DNA of 64,000 nt from Cervus elaphus (taxonomy: Eukaryota; Chordata; Mammalia; Artiodactyla; Cervidae). Location of the stretch: positions 125,895,669 to 125,959,668 of the forward strand of contig NC_057819.1 of the NCBI RefSeq assembly GCF_910594005.1, read 5' to 3'. Under the pieces are notes generated by a model. It searched no databases. It was not told the origin of the DNA and saw nothing but the letters and a program-made list of their open reading frames with translations. Below, piece after piece: positions 53,639 to 63,599 of this stretch. The translations under genes were made by a program, and so were the position numbers. Position 1 is the stretch's first letter; each line of letters starts with the position of its first letter.

Positions 53639-53799
53639 CTTCCAAAAGATAAAATCCCTTTAAAAAAACCATAGTCACAATCCTTCCCCATCACCAGGCA
53701 GGCCTTTAACGCTGCAATTCCACTGTTAAGCTACAGATGGTGTGACTTTGGGTTTGACCCCGGAGGGGTGGAGGGCTGAAGAAACAGCAATTTAAATGA

Positions 53800-53985
53800 A
53801 CACCTCGTGTCCTCACCATGTGCCAGGACCTGGATGAAATTCTTTCCTTGGGTTAACTCTCCTGAAGCCTCCAAAAGGACTGCTAAGTAGGCACTGACAT
53901 TGTATCTGTTTTAAGCCTGGGGAATGTGAGGCACAGAGAAGTTAAGTTACTTCTCCAGGGCAGCACAGTGTGGTTCCCTGGCTGG
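53800..53985 (-). mobile_element. MIR SINE, antisense
   Basis: 'ctcaccatgtgccaggacct' and 'gaggcacagagaagttaagt' then 'tacttctccagggcagcaca'. Confidence 0.85.
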
Positions 53986-53989
53986 CTCA

Positions 53990-54540
53990 GAGAACGTGAG
54001 GGTGGGGCAGCAGGAGAAAAATGGGTCCAGGTTGGCCTCTCTCTTGCAGGTGTGGGTGGGATTTTTCTGGGACCATCATGAAGCCCTGGGAGGAATCCAG
54101 CAAAGAGTTCGCCTGTCATAGGGTTTAATAAAAACCCTGTGCAAGGATGATACTCTTATGCTCTTTTCTTAAAGGGTCCCTGCATAAGGATTAGCACAAA
54201 TCTCCCCAAATCCTGAATCTTCCCTTTGCAAACTCAGCTGTTTTGGAATAAGCAGCCTGTAACCCCCCCACCCTGCTACCGCCCCCATCCCTTGGGCGGG
54301 AGTCTGATAAGCAAGCCAGGGGGAGAGGGGAGGCCTCTTCGTTTCCCGGTCATCCACGGCGTTCCAGAGCTCTCTGCATGTCGTCCTGGCTTCTGAGCTG
54401 GCAAGAGGAGGTGCCGAGGCCCCCCACAGTAGGCAGAGGATGGGGTCTTGTTGTCACTGCTCCTTATTTTATACCTCATGGTGGCTCCAGTCCCTTGAGA
54501 TATCACCGCTGCTATTTCCCCCGTGCTTCTCCTAGATGTG
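53990..54540. other. unique DNA
   Basis: Nothing recognised. Confidence 0.4.
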
Positions 54541-54544
54541 GAAA

Positions 54545-54685
54545 AACCATTCACTCGTTTATTCAACAAAGCTGTGTCGGTGCCCACCTGACACACAGCT
54601 GAGCAAGAAGGATGGGGTGGTGAGCAAGGGACGGGCACCCCCACCTCCAGGAGCTCACACTCTACTGGGGGGCGGGGGGATGGAA
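54545..54685 (-). mobile_element. L2 LINE 3' end, antisense
   Basis: 'ttcactcgtttattcaacaa' and 'ccaggagctcacactctact' then 'ggggggcgggg' follow the reverse-complemented L2 terminus. Confidence 0.65.
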
Positions 54686-54689
54686 ATTG

Positions 54690-55565
54690 AGCGACATGGA
54701 AAGTTCTCAAAGAAGACGGAGGTACAGGATCCCGTGCGTGGTGGGGCTTCAAACACACCTGGGGGCGTGGTGAGCCTGGACGATGGCTCCCCACGCTTTG
54801 GGGTGTTGCCGGCCTGTTCTGTCCATCTTGGATGTGTAGACTGGGGGTGGAACAGCTGGATACAGAAGTGGTGTTTCTTTAATTCCTGGTGATCATAAAT
54901 GAGGCCCACAGTTTCTTTCTGCAGCCGAGTATCCATCACCACTTTCCAAAGGAAAGCTCCATCTGCCTTTTAGGTCTTAGCACCCGTGCTGGGAAAAAGA
55001 TGAGGGTCTTGGTCCCCTGGCCCCAGCACTGACCGCTTCCCAGCGGGCTCCAGCCAGCACCCTTTGCCCCTCCTCCTCTCCCCTAGCTTAGCCCTGGCTT
55101 ATTAAAGCAACTTGCCTTTTACAATCTGGTTCTCTAAAAAATGTCTGCCCTAACCTGCTTCTTAAAGGGTCTGTGACTCTTCCCCATCCCTCTAATTATT
55201 GAAAGATGTGTTTGAACAAGGAAGAGCTAGACTCATTTCCCAAAAGGCCTTTTACCCCTTGGGGATTGCAGGCAAACAGGACGCTGGTGGAGGAGACGCC
55301 CTTCAGAGAGTCGGTTGGCAACACAGAATCGCTCAGCAGTGTTTACATCAAGGGATGCAGGGGATGACAGCCCAGGCAGGGAATGAGCCTCTTTTCTCAC
55401 TGAGGTCTTCCAGACCCATCCCAAAGTGATGCCCTGCTGTGGGGGTAGGAGGTGGAGAGATGGTTACTGAGCCCAGGAGATGCGGAGCCTTCTGGGTCTC
55501 TGAAGATGTGCTGGAAACTCCCACCACTCTTAGACTGGCTCATCTTTAAGCAGCCAAGTCTTTAA
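54690..55565. other. unique DNA
   Basis: No exon recognised in frames of up to 118 codons. Confidence 0.4.
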
Positions 55566-55571
55566 ATTAAC

Positions 55572-55670
55572 TAGTTCCTCGAGCATTTATTCAACTGTTC
55601 TTGGTGCAGGAGGGCATGCAGAGTGAGAAAGACACTGTCTTCCTGGAGCCCTTAAGCTGATGGGGAGGCT
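55572..55670 (-). mobile_element. L2 LINE 3' end, antisense
   Basis: 'cctcgagcatttattcaact' and 'gtcttcctggagcccttaag'. Decayed L2 end. Confidence 0.5.
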
Positions 55671-56379
55671 CGATGGGGGTGGAGGTGGGTGGTGGGGTTT
55701 TGCAGGCAGAGAGGAGTTGGATGGGGGAGGAAATCAGTGTTGATGGTGGAGGGGAGTATTTAAGACTCAATGCTAAGTCAATAATTTATAATAATTCTAA
55801 ATGGAGTATAACCTTAAAAAGAAAGACTCAAGGCCAAAGGAGCTGCCCTGAATGGAGGTGGGGAGAGGGCGACATGGCAGGTGTGATCTGCAGCGGAGCC
55901 AAGAGCCTGGCAGGGTGACGGCCGTGAGCAGGGGTCTTGTGTTATTATGTGAATGAGGGGTTTCAGAGGGGGTGGTCTCTGAAGGCTTAGGGATTGGCTT
56001 CCGGGGTCAAGGGGCACGGAGAACTTGAAGGGGTCCCTGGTTTCTGGTTTGAGCAGGGCTTAGGGGCAGCCAACCAGCTGGTCCTGGGAAAACGTGCTTC
56101 TCCGGGGGAACATCTTTTCAGGGATGTCCTTTAAAACAGGCTGGAATGACATAGGCACAGCCTTGGACATATTGACAACGTGTGGAGACAGGGCTCCTGC
56201 GAGGTGGTGGGTGTGGGGAGGAGTAAGCTGGGGGGCTGGTCTCTGCGTTATTGGAGGCCCTTTGTTTCTGGGCTTCAGTTGCAGGAGCAGAACCAGCACG
56301 CATGGCACTTCCCTGGGCATCCTTTTTCCCTCCCCCCTCCCTCGTTCCCCCTCCCCCCACTCTCTTCCATCCAGCTTGC
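55671..56379. other. unique DNA
   Basis: G-rich at 55671-55700, C-rich at 56328-56370. Frames open on both strands around 56060-56460 (up to 121 codons) have no known motif. Confidence 0.4.
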
Positions 56380-56720
56380 AAAATGATGAAGGCTTGGGGC
56401 AGTCTGAGCCAGGAATGCCAAATCAGGTACAGACTCTCAGAGACCAAATCCTGTTTTGAAGTCTGTTTACTCTAACAAATTAATCTCTTTGATGCCTGGA
56501 GAAGAAAGATGCATATTAAACAAAGACTCAGCTCTGAATTCCGAGCGCTCACTGTAGCCATCAATCTCTCCTGGTACAAATGCTGGGTTCAGGGCATGCA
56601 TCTTCGGCATGGGGAATTTTTCCACCAGGTTTGTGGACACATAATTCATTAGATTTAATTAGCTAATCACACACTTACCACCCAGACGGTAGATCAGGTC
56701 CGCCATGAAGTTCTGCCTGG
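56380..56720. promoter_or_regulatory. repeat-free homeodomain-site cluster, enhancer candidate
   Basis: 'ctaacaaattaatctctttg', 'gaaagatgcatattaaacaa' (POU-like then FOX-like), 'gaattccgagcgctcactgt' and 'cattagatttaattagctaa' form a long clean non-repetitive block. The density of TAAT/ATTA cores, together with a few CpGs, suggests constraint. Confidence 0.4.
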
Positions 56721-57350
56721 TTGTTGGACGGAGAAGAATTTATAACGGAGAGGGACCTGATTGCGGAAACAAGATGCTGTGTGAATGGATGACTTTGACG
56801 GTTCCTGGGACCCCAGCCATGTCTGCAGCTGTCCACACTGCTAGATGCAGTCGACATAGAGGAAAATATTTCAATGGAGGATCAGACTGCGTAGGTTCTT
56901 GGGCTGCCCTGCTCCCTTCCCCTCTGTGACTTGCACTAGTTTCTCCCTGCCTGCTTCATCCCATAAATACTGGGACACTGCCAAATTGCGTGTTCCCAGA
57001 TTTATATGTATGCGCAAGTCCTAACCCCCAGCACCTCAGAATGTGACTGTATTTTGAGACAGGGCCGTATAAGAGATGGTTAATTTAAACGAGGCCTTTC
57101 GGGTTGGCTCTAGTCCCATCTGATTGGTTTCCTTATGGGAAGAGGAAATTTGGACTCAGAAAGAGACACCAGGGACTCAGATACTCACAGACCAAAGGCT
57201 GTGTGATGACCTAGGGAGAGACGGCCACCCCCACGCCAGGGAGAGAGGCCTTGGGGGAGACCAAACTGGCCAGCATCTTGAACTTCCAGCCTCCAGGACA
57301 GTGAGAGAGTAAATCTGTGTTCCTTAAGCTTCTAGTTTTGTGATACCTTT

Positions 57351-57489
57351 TTTTTTCTTTTGCAACTTTTTATTCTGTATTGGGATATAGCCTATCAACA
57401 ATGTTGTAAAAGTTTCAGGTGAGCAGCAAAAGGACTAAGCCATACACACACATGTATCCATTCTCCCCATAGACTCCTCCCCTCCAGGC
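57351..57489 (-). mobile_element. L1 3' end, antisense, inside MLT1
   Basis: T-rich start, 'ctgtattgggatatagccta', 'caatgttgtaaaagtttcag' and 'catgtatccattctccccat' are an artiodactyl-type L1 3' terminus. Target copies TGTGATACCTTT and TGTGATACTTT flank it. Confidence 0.82.
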
Positions 57490-57500
57490 TGTGATACTTT

Positions 57501-57683
57501 ATTTTATTCTTTTTGATGCAATTAAAGGCTATTTATCTGGCTGTGCCAGGTCTTAGTTGTGGCATGTGGGGTCTTTGATCTTAGTTGTGTCCTGTGGGCT
57601 CTAGTTCCCTGACCAGGGATTGAACCCAGGCCCCCTGCATTGGGGGTGTGGAGTCTTAGCCACTGGACCACCAGGGAAGTCCC
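57501..57683 (-). mobile_element. CHR-2-type SINE at the same target site
   Basis: 'tttatctggctgtgccaggt', two 'cttagttgtg' blocks, inverted B box 'gggattgaaccc', inverted head 'ggaccaccagggaagtcc'. Flanked by TGTGATACTTTA and TGTGACACTTTA. Confidence 0.9.
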
Positions 57684-58463
57684 TGTGACACTTTAATATG
57701 GCCACCTGAGCTGACTGATACAGACTCTATCACCTTCCTGTCTATAGCCCAAGGTCATCGTGAGGACCCAACAAGATACCGTAGATGAAAGTACCGTGAC
57801 GATTAGTAGGCAACATGTAATTCTCTTCTCTTCCTCTCCTTTTTATTTGAGAATGAGAAATGAGAAATGCCAAATGAGAAAATCTCATTTGGCAAAGAGA
57901 CACCTCTACAGCCTTGCTAACACTTGGAAATCTCCCTTTGAAAAAGATGAGGGGAAAACGCGCATAACCTAAAATTAACCATGAACCGTTTTGAAGAGTA
58001 TACTTCCGTGGCATTTGTTGCGTTCCCAGTACTGTGCAATGATCACCTCTGTCTGATTCAGAGACGTTTCATCACCCTAGAAGGAGCCCGTGCCCAACAA
58101 GCAATCACTTTACGTTTCCCTTCCCCCTCCCTTCCCCCATCCCCACATTTCATTCCTGGCAAACACTCATTTGCTCTCTGTCTCTGTGGAGTTATATATT
58201 CTGGATATTTCATGGAAATGCAATTATACCATACGTGACTTTTTGTGTGGGGTTTCTTTCACCTAGCATGATGTTTCAAGGTCCATCTCTGTTGTAGCTT
58301 GTGTCAGAGCTTTATTCCTTTTTATGACTGAGAATATTCCATTGTATGGGTGGACTGTGTTTTGTTTATCCATCATCCACTGCTGGACAGTGAGCTGTTT
58401 CCACCTTTCAGCTCTTGTGAGTGGTGTTACTGTGAACACTTGTGTACAAGTATTTATCTGAGC

Positions 58464-58742
58464 TTCCAGGTTATGTGTGTACACATGTGTGCATCTGTGT
58501 GTATGTGTGCATGTGTTTCTAGAGGTGGGTGGGGCTCTCCTGAAGGATATTCTTAAGCAGATCTGATGAAGTTACCAAGAAGTGCTCAGACCAGCAGCAG
58601 GAAAAGTAAACAAATAACCACTTACATAAACAGCAAGACTGGGCAGGAACAATTTTTGGAGAGAAAAATTGTTGGGGAAAGATTGGCAAGCGATGGGAAG
58701 TAATAAATCCCACGTCAGTCTGAAGATCCCTGCTCTCAAAGA
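58464..58742 (-). repeat. inverted duplicate, copy 1 (inside old L1)
   Basis: 279 bases almost identical to the reverse complement of 61173-61467. By eye there are three substitutions in about 225 non-repetitive bases plus a 16-base difference in a CA-rich tract. It joins directly, through the shared 'tcaaaga', to a headless Bov-tA. It interrupts an old L1, so this copy is a secondary insertion. Confidence 0.92.
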
Positions 58743-58935
58743 ATCTGCCTGCCAATGCAGGAGACACAGGAGATGCAGGCTCAATCCCTGGGTCAGGAAG
58801 ATCCCCTGGAGGAGGAAATGGCCACCCACTCCAGTATTCTTGCCTGGGAAATCCCATGGACAGAGGAGCCTGGTGGGCTACAGTCCATGGGGTTGCAAAG
58901 AGTCGGACACGACTGAGCAAGTACACATACACAAT
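58738..58935 (+). mobile_element. Bov-tA SINE lacking its head, fused to the duplicate
   Basis: Starts at 'aaagaatctgcctgccaatg', B-box region 'ggctcaatccc', body complete to 'cggacacgactgagc'. The first about 25 bases (A box) are missing exactly where the duplicate begins. Confidence 0.92.
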
Positions 58936-59238
58936 TTATTTGGACATTTCTTTTCAAAATTCTTTTGGGGTATATACCTAAGGGTGGGATTCCTGGGTTG
59001 TAAAGTAATTCTACATTTGCACTTCTGAAGAATGGAAATCTCCCTTTTTCATCAAACGAGAGCAGGCATTAAGATCCAAACCTCCAGCAAAGAAGAACAC
59101 TCAGCTGGACTATGGTGACCTTGATTTTTAATGGTTTTCATCCTTATGGGATCAGAAAATACAATACTGAGTTTTGACCTGTGGTAGCAACATCAACTTT
59201 TCTTTTATTACTCTGAAAGGTGACTAAAATCATTGAGT

Positions 59239-59355
59239 AGGAATTCCCTGGCAGTCCAATGGTTAGAACTCCCCGTTTTCACTGCTATGGCATGGGTTCA
59301 ATCCCTAGTGGGGGAACTAAGATCTCACAAGTTGCTCAGTGAGGCAGAAAAAAAA
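59239..59355 (+). mobile_element. CHR-2-type SINE
   Basis: 'ggaattccctggcagtccaa', B box 'gggttcaatccc', 'gaactaagatctcacaagtt', A-rich tail. Confidence 0.88.
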
Positions 59356-59399
59356 TCTGTTAGGTAAACAGAGGACCATATTAGAAGGTAGATCCCACA

Positions 59400-59510
59400 T
59401 GGAAAGTTATTTTTGTCCATTTTGTTCACCCTCTGTCTCTAGTCCCTACATGGTCCCTGGCACATCTTAGATCCTCAATAAAAATGTGTCAAATGAATCA
59501 ATAAACTGTA
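59400..59510 (+). mobile_element. L2 LINE 3' end
   Basis: 'catggtccctggcacatctt' then 'agatcctcaataaaaatgtg' and 'caaatgaatcaataaa'. Confidence 0.7.
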
Positions 59511-59629
59511 CAGAATCCACTTACATGCACTGCTGTAGATAACAGTCTGGGTAGGGTATAGACGTGGCAGAATTCCTGAAGGTGGAGGGTAAACGCTCAT
59601 GGAATCTGGCATAGAAGCCCCGAGACAGA

Positions 59630-59775
59630 CCCGAGGCTGAGGTTCCCCCTCACCACTTGTTCGCACTGACTTTGGACAATTTCTTATCTTCTCTAAGCCT
59701 CAGTTTTCTCATCTGAAAAATGGGGCTGCTGGGAGAATGAGACATGCTGGTACATACAATGCAAGTCAGCGACTG
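59630..59775 (+). mobile_element. MIR SINE
   Basis: 'tctctaagcctcagttttct' then 'catctgaaaaatggggctgc' is a clear sense MIR core. Confidence 0.85.
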
Positions 59776-59939
59776 AGGTTACCAGTCTACTGATTCCTGC
59801 AGGGAGGGCCCTGGGGCTGGGATAAATGCAAGAGAAGCTGGGAGGACTCCAGCTGTGGAGGAGGCTGGGAACCCAGGGCTGGCAGAGGGGCAGGGCTGGC
59901 CCGAGGCTGGCGTGGGAGTGGCTCTGTGCTCAGCACAAC

Positions 59940-60145
59940 CCTTAGGAAGTGACATCATAATAGCAGCATCTTGTATTTATTCAGTGCTGGATGGCTTGTA
60001 AAAGTTTACATCTCATTTTCTCACCTGATGGGCTGGCAGAGCCAAAGCTGATTCCCACTGTGCGGAGGAGAAAACCTGAGATGGAGCCAGAGATTGGGAT
60101 TGCCCAAGTTCATGTGGCAGGTCAAGGCTAAAGCAGGCTGAATCG
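59940..60145 (-). mobile_element. MIR SINE, antisense
   Basis: 'agcatcttgtatttattcag', 'tgcggaggagaaaacctgag' and 'cccaagttcatgtggcaggt'. About 170 bases from the oppositely oriented MIR. Confidence 0.7.
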
Positions 60146-60270
60146 GGAATCATCTTGGCCTCATGGGCCTGAATAAAATACCCACTTCGCTTCTCTTGTG
60201 GTTTCCAAACCTGATGACCGGTAGCCTTGCCTGGGCCCAGCCTGGGAATCTGTATTTTAGGTGCCACGTG

Positions 60271-60486
60271 GGTGTTCCCAGTTGGTGCTAGTGATAAAGA
60301 ACCTGCCTGCCAATGCAGGAGATATGAGATGCAGTTTCAATCCCTGGGTCAGGAAGATCCCCTGGAGGAGGGAATGGCTACTCACTCCAATATTCTTGCC
60401 TGGAGAATCCCACGGACAGAGGAGCCTTGCGGCCTACAGTCCATAGGGTCTCAAAGAGTCAGAAACGACTGAAGCAACTTGGCATG
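60271..60486 (+). mobile_element. Bov-tA SINE
   Basis: Sense, 'gtgttcccagttggtgctag', B box 'agtttcaatccc', body to 'gaaacgactgaagcaacttg'. Confidence 0.93.
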
Positions 60487-60632
60487 TATGCACGGGTCAC
60501 TTCACGCTGCCTCACTCTGCTCAGTGCTTATGCCACTAGATTCTGCAGTATCTGCAAAGCAGACTCATCATCCTGAGCTTGAGAAGATAGAACCATTCCC
60601 CCCAAGTTGGGAAGCCCTCAGGGGAGGTATCT

Positions 60633-60762
60633 CTAGAGAAGGAAATGGCAACCCACTCCAGTATGCTTGCTTGGAGAATCCCATGGACAGAGGAGCCTGA
60701 CAGACTACTGCCCATGGGGTCGCAAGAGTCGGACATGACTTAGCGACTAAACTACCACTATA
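60633..60762 (+). mobile_element. headless Bov-A monomer SINE with TSD
   Basis: 'agagaaggaaatggcaaccc' to 'catgacttagcgactaaact', no tRNA head. GGGGAGGTAT flanks it (about 60615-60632 and 60763-60774). Confidence 0.85.
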
Positions 60763-61172
60763 GGGGAGGTATGGAGGGGCACGGAACACAGGGTCTGGAG
60801 GCTCGAGTCAGCTGCCGATGGCTGTACGACCCTTGTGTGAAGAACGACCCTCTTCATCTGTCATCACCTCAGCTCCCTCCCTCCCTTCTGCCGTGACACT
60901 GGCTTCCAGACAAAGCTCACTCCTCTGGTGTCACCGTGCCAGTGAGCTGGACCCCAGCTCCCCTCCCCATGGACACCGAGCTCTCCCAGTCCCTGTGGTT
61001 TGGGCTGAGTTAAAGGGCACAGCTGGGGACCCGGGCCTGCAGCCACGGGGCGGAGGAAAGCCCCGTCCTGAGTCCAGCGCCACCCATGTTGTCCTATGGA
61101 AGTGGCACATGAGACGGTGTCCCGCCCGTCCTGGCGCATCAGAGCCTTATTGTTATTCATCGGCCCAAAGCC
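60763..61172. other. unique GC-rich DNA
   Basis: No repeat recognised. The 192-codon plus-strand frame at 60818-61396 runs from here into the duplicated segment and has no homology that I recognise. Confidence 0.4.
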
Positions 61173-61467
61173 TCTTTGAGAGCAGGGATCTTCAGACTGA
61201 CGTGGGATTTATTACTTCCCATCGCTTGCCAATCTTTCCCCAACAATTTTCCTTTCCAAAAATTGTTCCTGCCCAGTCTTGCTGTTTATATAAGTGGTTA
61301 TTTGTTTACTTTTCCTGCTGCTGGTCTGAGCACTTCTTGGTAACTTCATCAGATCTGCTTAAGAATATCCTTCAGGAGAGCCCCACCCACCTCTAGAAAC
61401 ACATGCACACATACACACAGATGCACACACACACAGATGCACACATGTGTACACACATAACCTGGAA
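61173..61467 (+). repeat. inverted duplicate, copy 2
   Basis: 295 bases matching 58464-58742 in reverse complement, with a longer CA/GATGCA tract (61396-61450). It is flanked by unique sequence on both sides and not interrupting a recognised repeat, so it is the better candidate for the source copy. The content itself belongs to no family that I know. Confidence 0.92.
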
Positions 61468-61527
61468 CCAGACTGCCCCTCCACAGGCTCACCGGGGTTC
61501 AGGTCACCACCTAATATACCCCATTGC

Positions 61528-61732
61528 TGCTGTTCAGTGGCTCAGTCGTGTCTGACTCTTTGCAACCCCATGGACTGTAGCCCACCAGGCTCCTCTGGCT
61601 GTGGGATTACCCCGTTATTACTGGAGTTGGTTGCCCTTTCCATCTCCAGGGGATCTTCCTAACCCAGGGATCGAACCTGCGTCTCCTGCATTGCAGGCGG
61701 ATTCTATACCACTGAGCCAGCAGGGAAGTCCA
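61528..61732 (-). mobile_element. Bov-tA SINE with short TSD
   Basis: Antisense, 'gttcagtggctcagtcgtgt' to 'gagccagcagggaagtcc', intact inverted B box 'gggatcgaacc'. ACCCCATT flanks it. Confidence 0.92.
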
Positions 61733-62532
61733 CTGCACCCCATTAGCTGATGTAATTGCATTGCAGCCGGGTCCCCTTTTCTGTCTCACCTGGGCTCTGG
61801 AGGTTTTCATTTCTGGGGCTGCACACAGCTACCAGAAGCCCCCAGGAGTCAGCCTCCTTCTCATGCTGCCCAGCTGAGAGCGTATCTTGGCTTTGCTGCT
61901 TGCCCGGGGTGAGGAGGAAGAGGATGGCTGTGGGCACAGAGGGGTCTCCACGTGTCAGCACTAAGACCCCACCTGTGAGCCTTGGGGACTCCCAAACTCG
62001 AGGGCTGGGGCTCTGGGAGGTGCCGAGGCCAGGAGAGGCCAGGACCCTGGGGAGGGGGAAGTGGGCGGTGGGATGCCTGGGACCTGCCTTCTGTTTGGTG
62101 GGCAGAGCCTCCAGGAGCTCGACCAGAACCCAGCAGCAGTGTGGCAGAAAGGACCGACCCTCACCCACCAAGGGTTGTGGCGGCCACGGGGACACACAGC
62201 CTCGCTCGGCTTCTGTGGTTTCCCACACAAACCTGAGTGCAGGCTGGGCCACCAGCGAGCTTGGAGACCTTGGGCAAACGCTCCCCAATCTGGGCCTCCG
62301 TTTACTCCCCTGGGAAGTGACGGGGTGGGTGGGTGGGGCCTCCATCCCTGCTCCCACCTCCCAGGAGTTCCAGAGAACACGGGTCTTGTTGTTACCCTGC
62401 AGGTGAACCCCCCATCTGTTTAGGGTCTTTCTGCGCTGCCCGAAAAACTGGAGTCTCGGTGGATGCCTCGTCCAGTGCCTCACAGCGTGCAGGTCCCTGG
62501 GTTGGCACTGCTTTAAAATGCAGGCTTTCTTA
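61733..62532. other. GC-rich unique DNA, open on both strands
   Basis: Plus-strand 61756-62406 (216 codons) and minus-strand 61743-62483 (246 codons) are both open over the same bases. Neither shows a domain, signal or splice context that I recognise. High GC with few stop triplets explains both; a lineage-specific exon cannot be excluded. Confidence 0.35.
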
Positions 62533-62632
62533 GGACTTCCCTGGTGGTCCAGTGGTTAAGACTCCTTGCTTCCAATGCAGGGGGGCATGAGTTCGATCCC
62601 ACTTTAGGGAACTAAGATCCCATAGGCCAAAG
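62533..62632 (+). mobile_element. CHR-2-type SINE
   Basis: 'ggacttccctggtggtccag', B box 'agttcgatccc', 'gggaactaagatcccatagg'. Confidence 0.92.
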
Positions 62633-62639
62633 AATTTTT

Positions 62640-63065
62640 ATTTTCTCTTTTTGCCTTTTTACTTCAAACTGAGGTGCTATTCTTTTTTTAATTGGAGGAC
62701 AATTACTTTAATGTTGTGTTGGTTTCTGCTGTACAACAACACAAACCAGTCATAACTATATATATATACACACACACACATATATATATATATGGCTTCC
62801 CAGGTGGCACTAGTGATAAACAACACACCAGCCAATGCAGGAGACCTAAGAGATGCAGGTTCGATTCTTGGGTCAGGGAGATCCCATGGAGGAGGTCGCG
62901 GCAACCCACTCCAGTATTCTTGCCTGGAGAATTCCGTGCACAGGGGAGCCTGGTGGGCTGCAGCGCATAGGGTCGTAAAGAGTCCAACACGACCGAAGTG
63001 ACTTGGCACGTGTGCATATATACATCCCCTCCCTCCCAACAACCCCCACCCCCAATTTTTTAAAT
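62640..63065 (-). mobile_element. L1 3' end, antisense, split by a TA/CA tract and Bov-tA
   Basis: 'tttttaattggaggacaatt', 'actttaatgttgtgttggtt' and 'tctgctgtacaacaacacaa', then after the SINE 'catatatacatcccctccct', match an artiodactyl L1 terminus. A TA/CA dinucleotide tract (62757-62793) lies at the break. Confidence 0.8.
62794..63013 (+). mobile_element. Bov-tA SINE in L1
   Basis: Sense, 'ggcttcccaggtggcactag', B box 'aggttcgattc', body to 'cacgaccgaagtgacttggc'. Several CpGs are retained, suggesting a younger copy. Confidence 0.93.
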
Positions 63066-63599
63066 GTAGTTTTTCTTGTTATTCCAGGATGGCGAGCCCA
63101 ACAGATCAGGAGTCGACTACCACTTAAAAGAGAGGTTGTTACTCATAGTTCCCGAGAGGAAGGGGCCGTCCAGCCGTGCAGGGCCACCTGGGGAACCACC
63201 AAGGTCAGTCATAAAGTCGGGAAAGGAACAATGTGGACGAGAACTCGTCTTGCGGTTTCTGTGGAAAGGAGTGGGTGAGGCCGGGTGAGCAGGGTTAGGG
63301 TGGGCTGCTTTGAATAATTGCAGAGGGCTCTGGGCAGAGGTGCTGCCGCGAGGTGGCAAGCAGCTGGCCCTGGGGGAGGTGAAAGCAGGTGAATGGTGGC
63401 CTCGTAGTAAGAGCCCCACAGAGGGGGATGTGGGCTCTGGGGTGGTCGGTCTGTCCATGCAAGATGGGCTCCCTGGGAATTATCTCCAGGAATAGGTCAG
63501 CCCTGGGAGGGGGCAGTCCTTCCAGGGTCAGCGAGGTTCCAGATGTCGGAACGTTGCATATAGAAAGTAACAAAACCTGTGCTGTGTATAATTTGTTAT
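63066..63599. other. unique DNA
   Basis: No exon or repeat recognised. It contains the CTCF-like site listed separately. Confidence 0.4.
63346..63359 (+). promoter_or_regulatory. CTCF-like motif
   Basis: CCGCGAGGTGGCAA differs from the published core CCGCGNGGNGGCAG only at the last base, and lies in unique non-SINE DNA with its CpGs intact. Confidence 0.45.

Larger units (their letters stand above)
56978..57726 (+). mobile_element. MLT1-type MaLR LTR, split by L1 and CHR insertions
   Basis: Sense LTR: 'aagtcctaacccccagcacc', 'tcagaatgtgactgtatttt', 'ggaagaggaaatttggactc', 'acttccagcctccaggacag', interrupted at 'tgtgatacc' (57339) and resuming with 'tgtgacactttaatatggcc' to 'tgatacagac'. Opposite orientation to the MLT1 copy at 40.2 kb. 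Confidence 0.8.
57962..59030 (-). mobile_element. old L1 (L1M-type), antisense, split at 58.46-58.94 kb
   Basis: 'gaagagtatacttccgtggc', 'cattcctggcaaacactcat', 'ttcacctagcatgatgtttc', 'gaatattccattgtatgggt' and 'gtgtacaagtatttatctg', then after the insert 'ttggggtatatacctaaggg' and 'gggattcctgggttgtaaag', are all in the order of an antisense L1 ORF2 end region. Confidence 0.85.

Noticed and set aside
60818..61396. 192-codon plus-strand frame whose C-terminal 70 residues also occur at 58519-58932 minus
   Set aside because: The peptide match is due to the DNA duplication, with a Bov-tA or unrelated unique DNA supplying the rest. There is no homology or codon-level sign of a protein.
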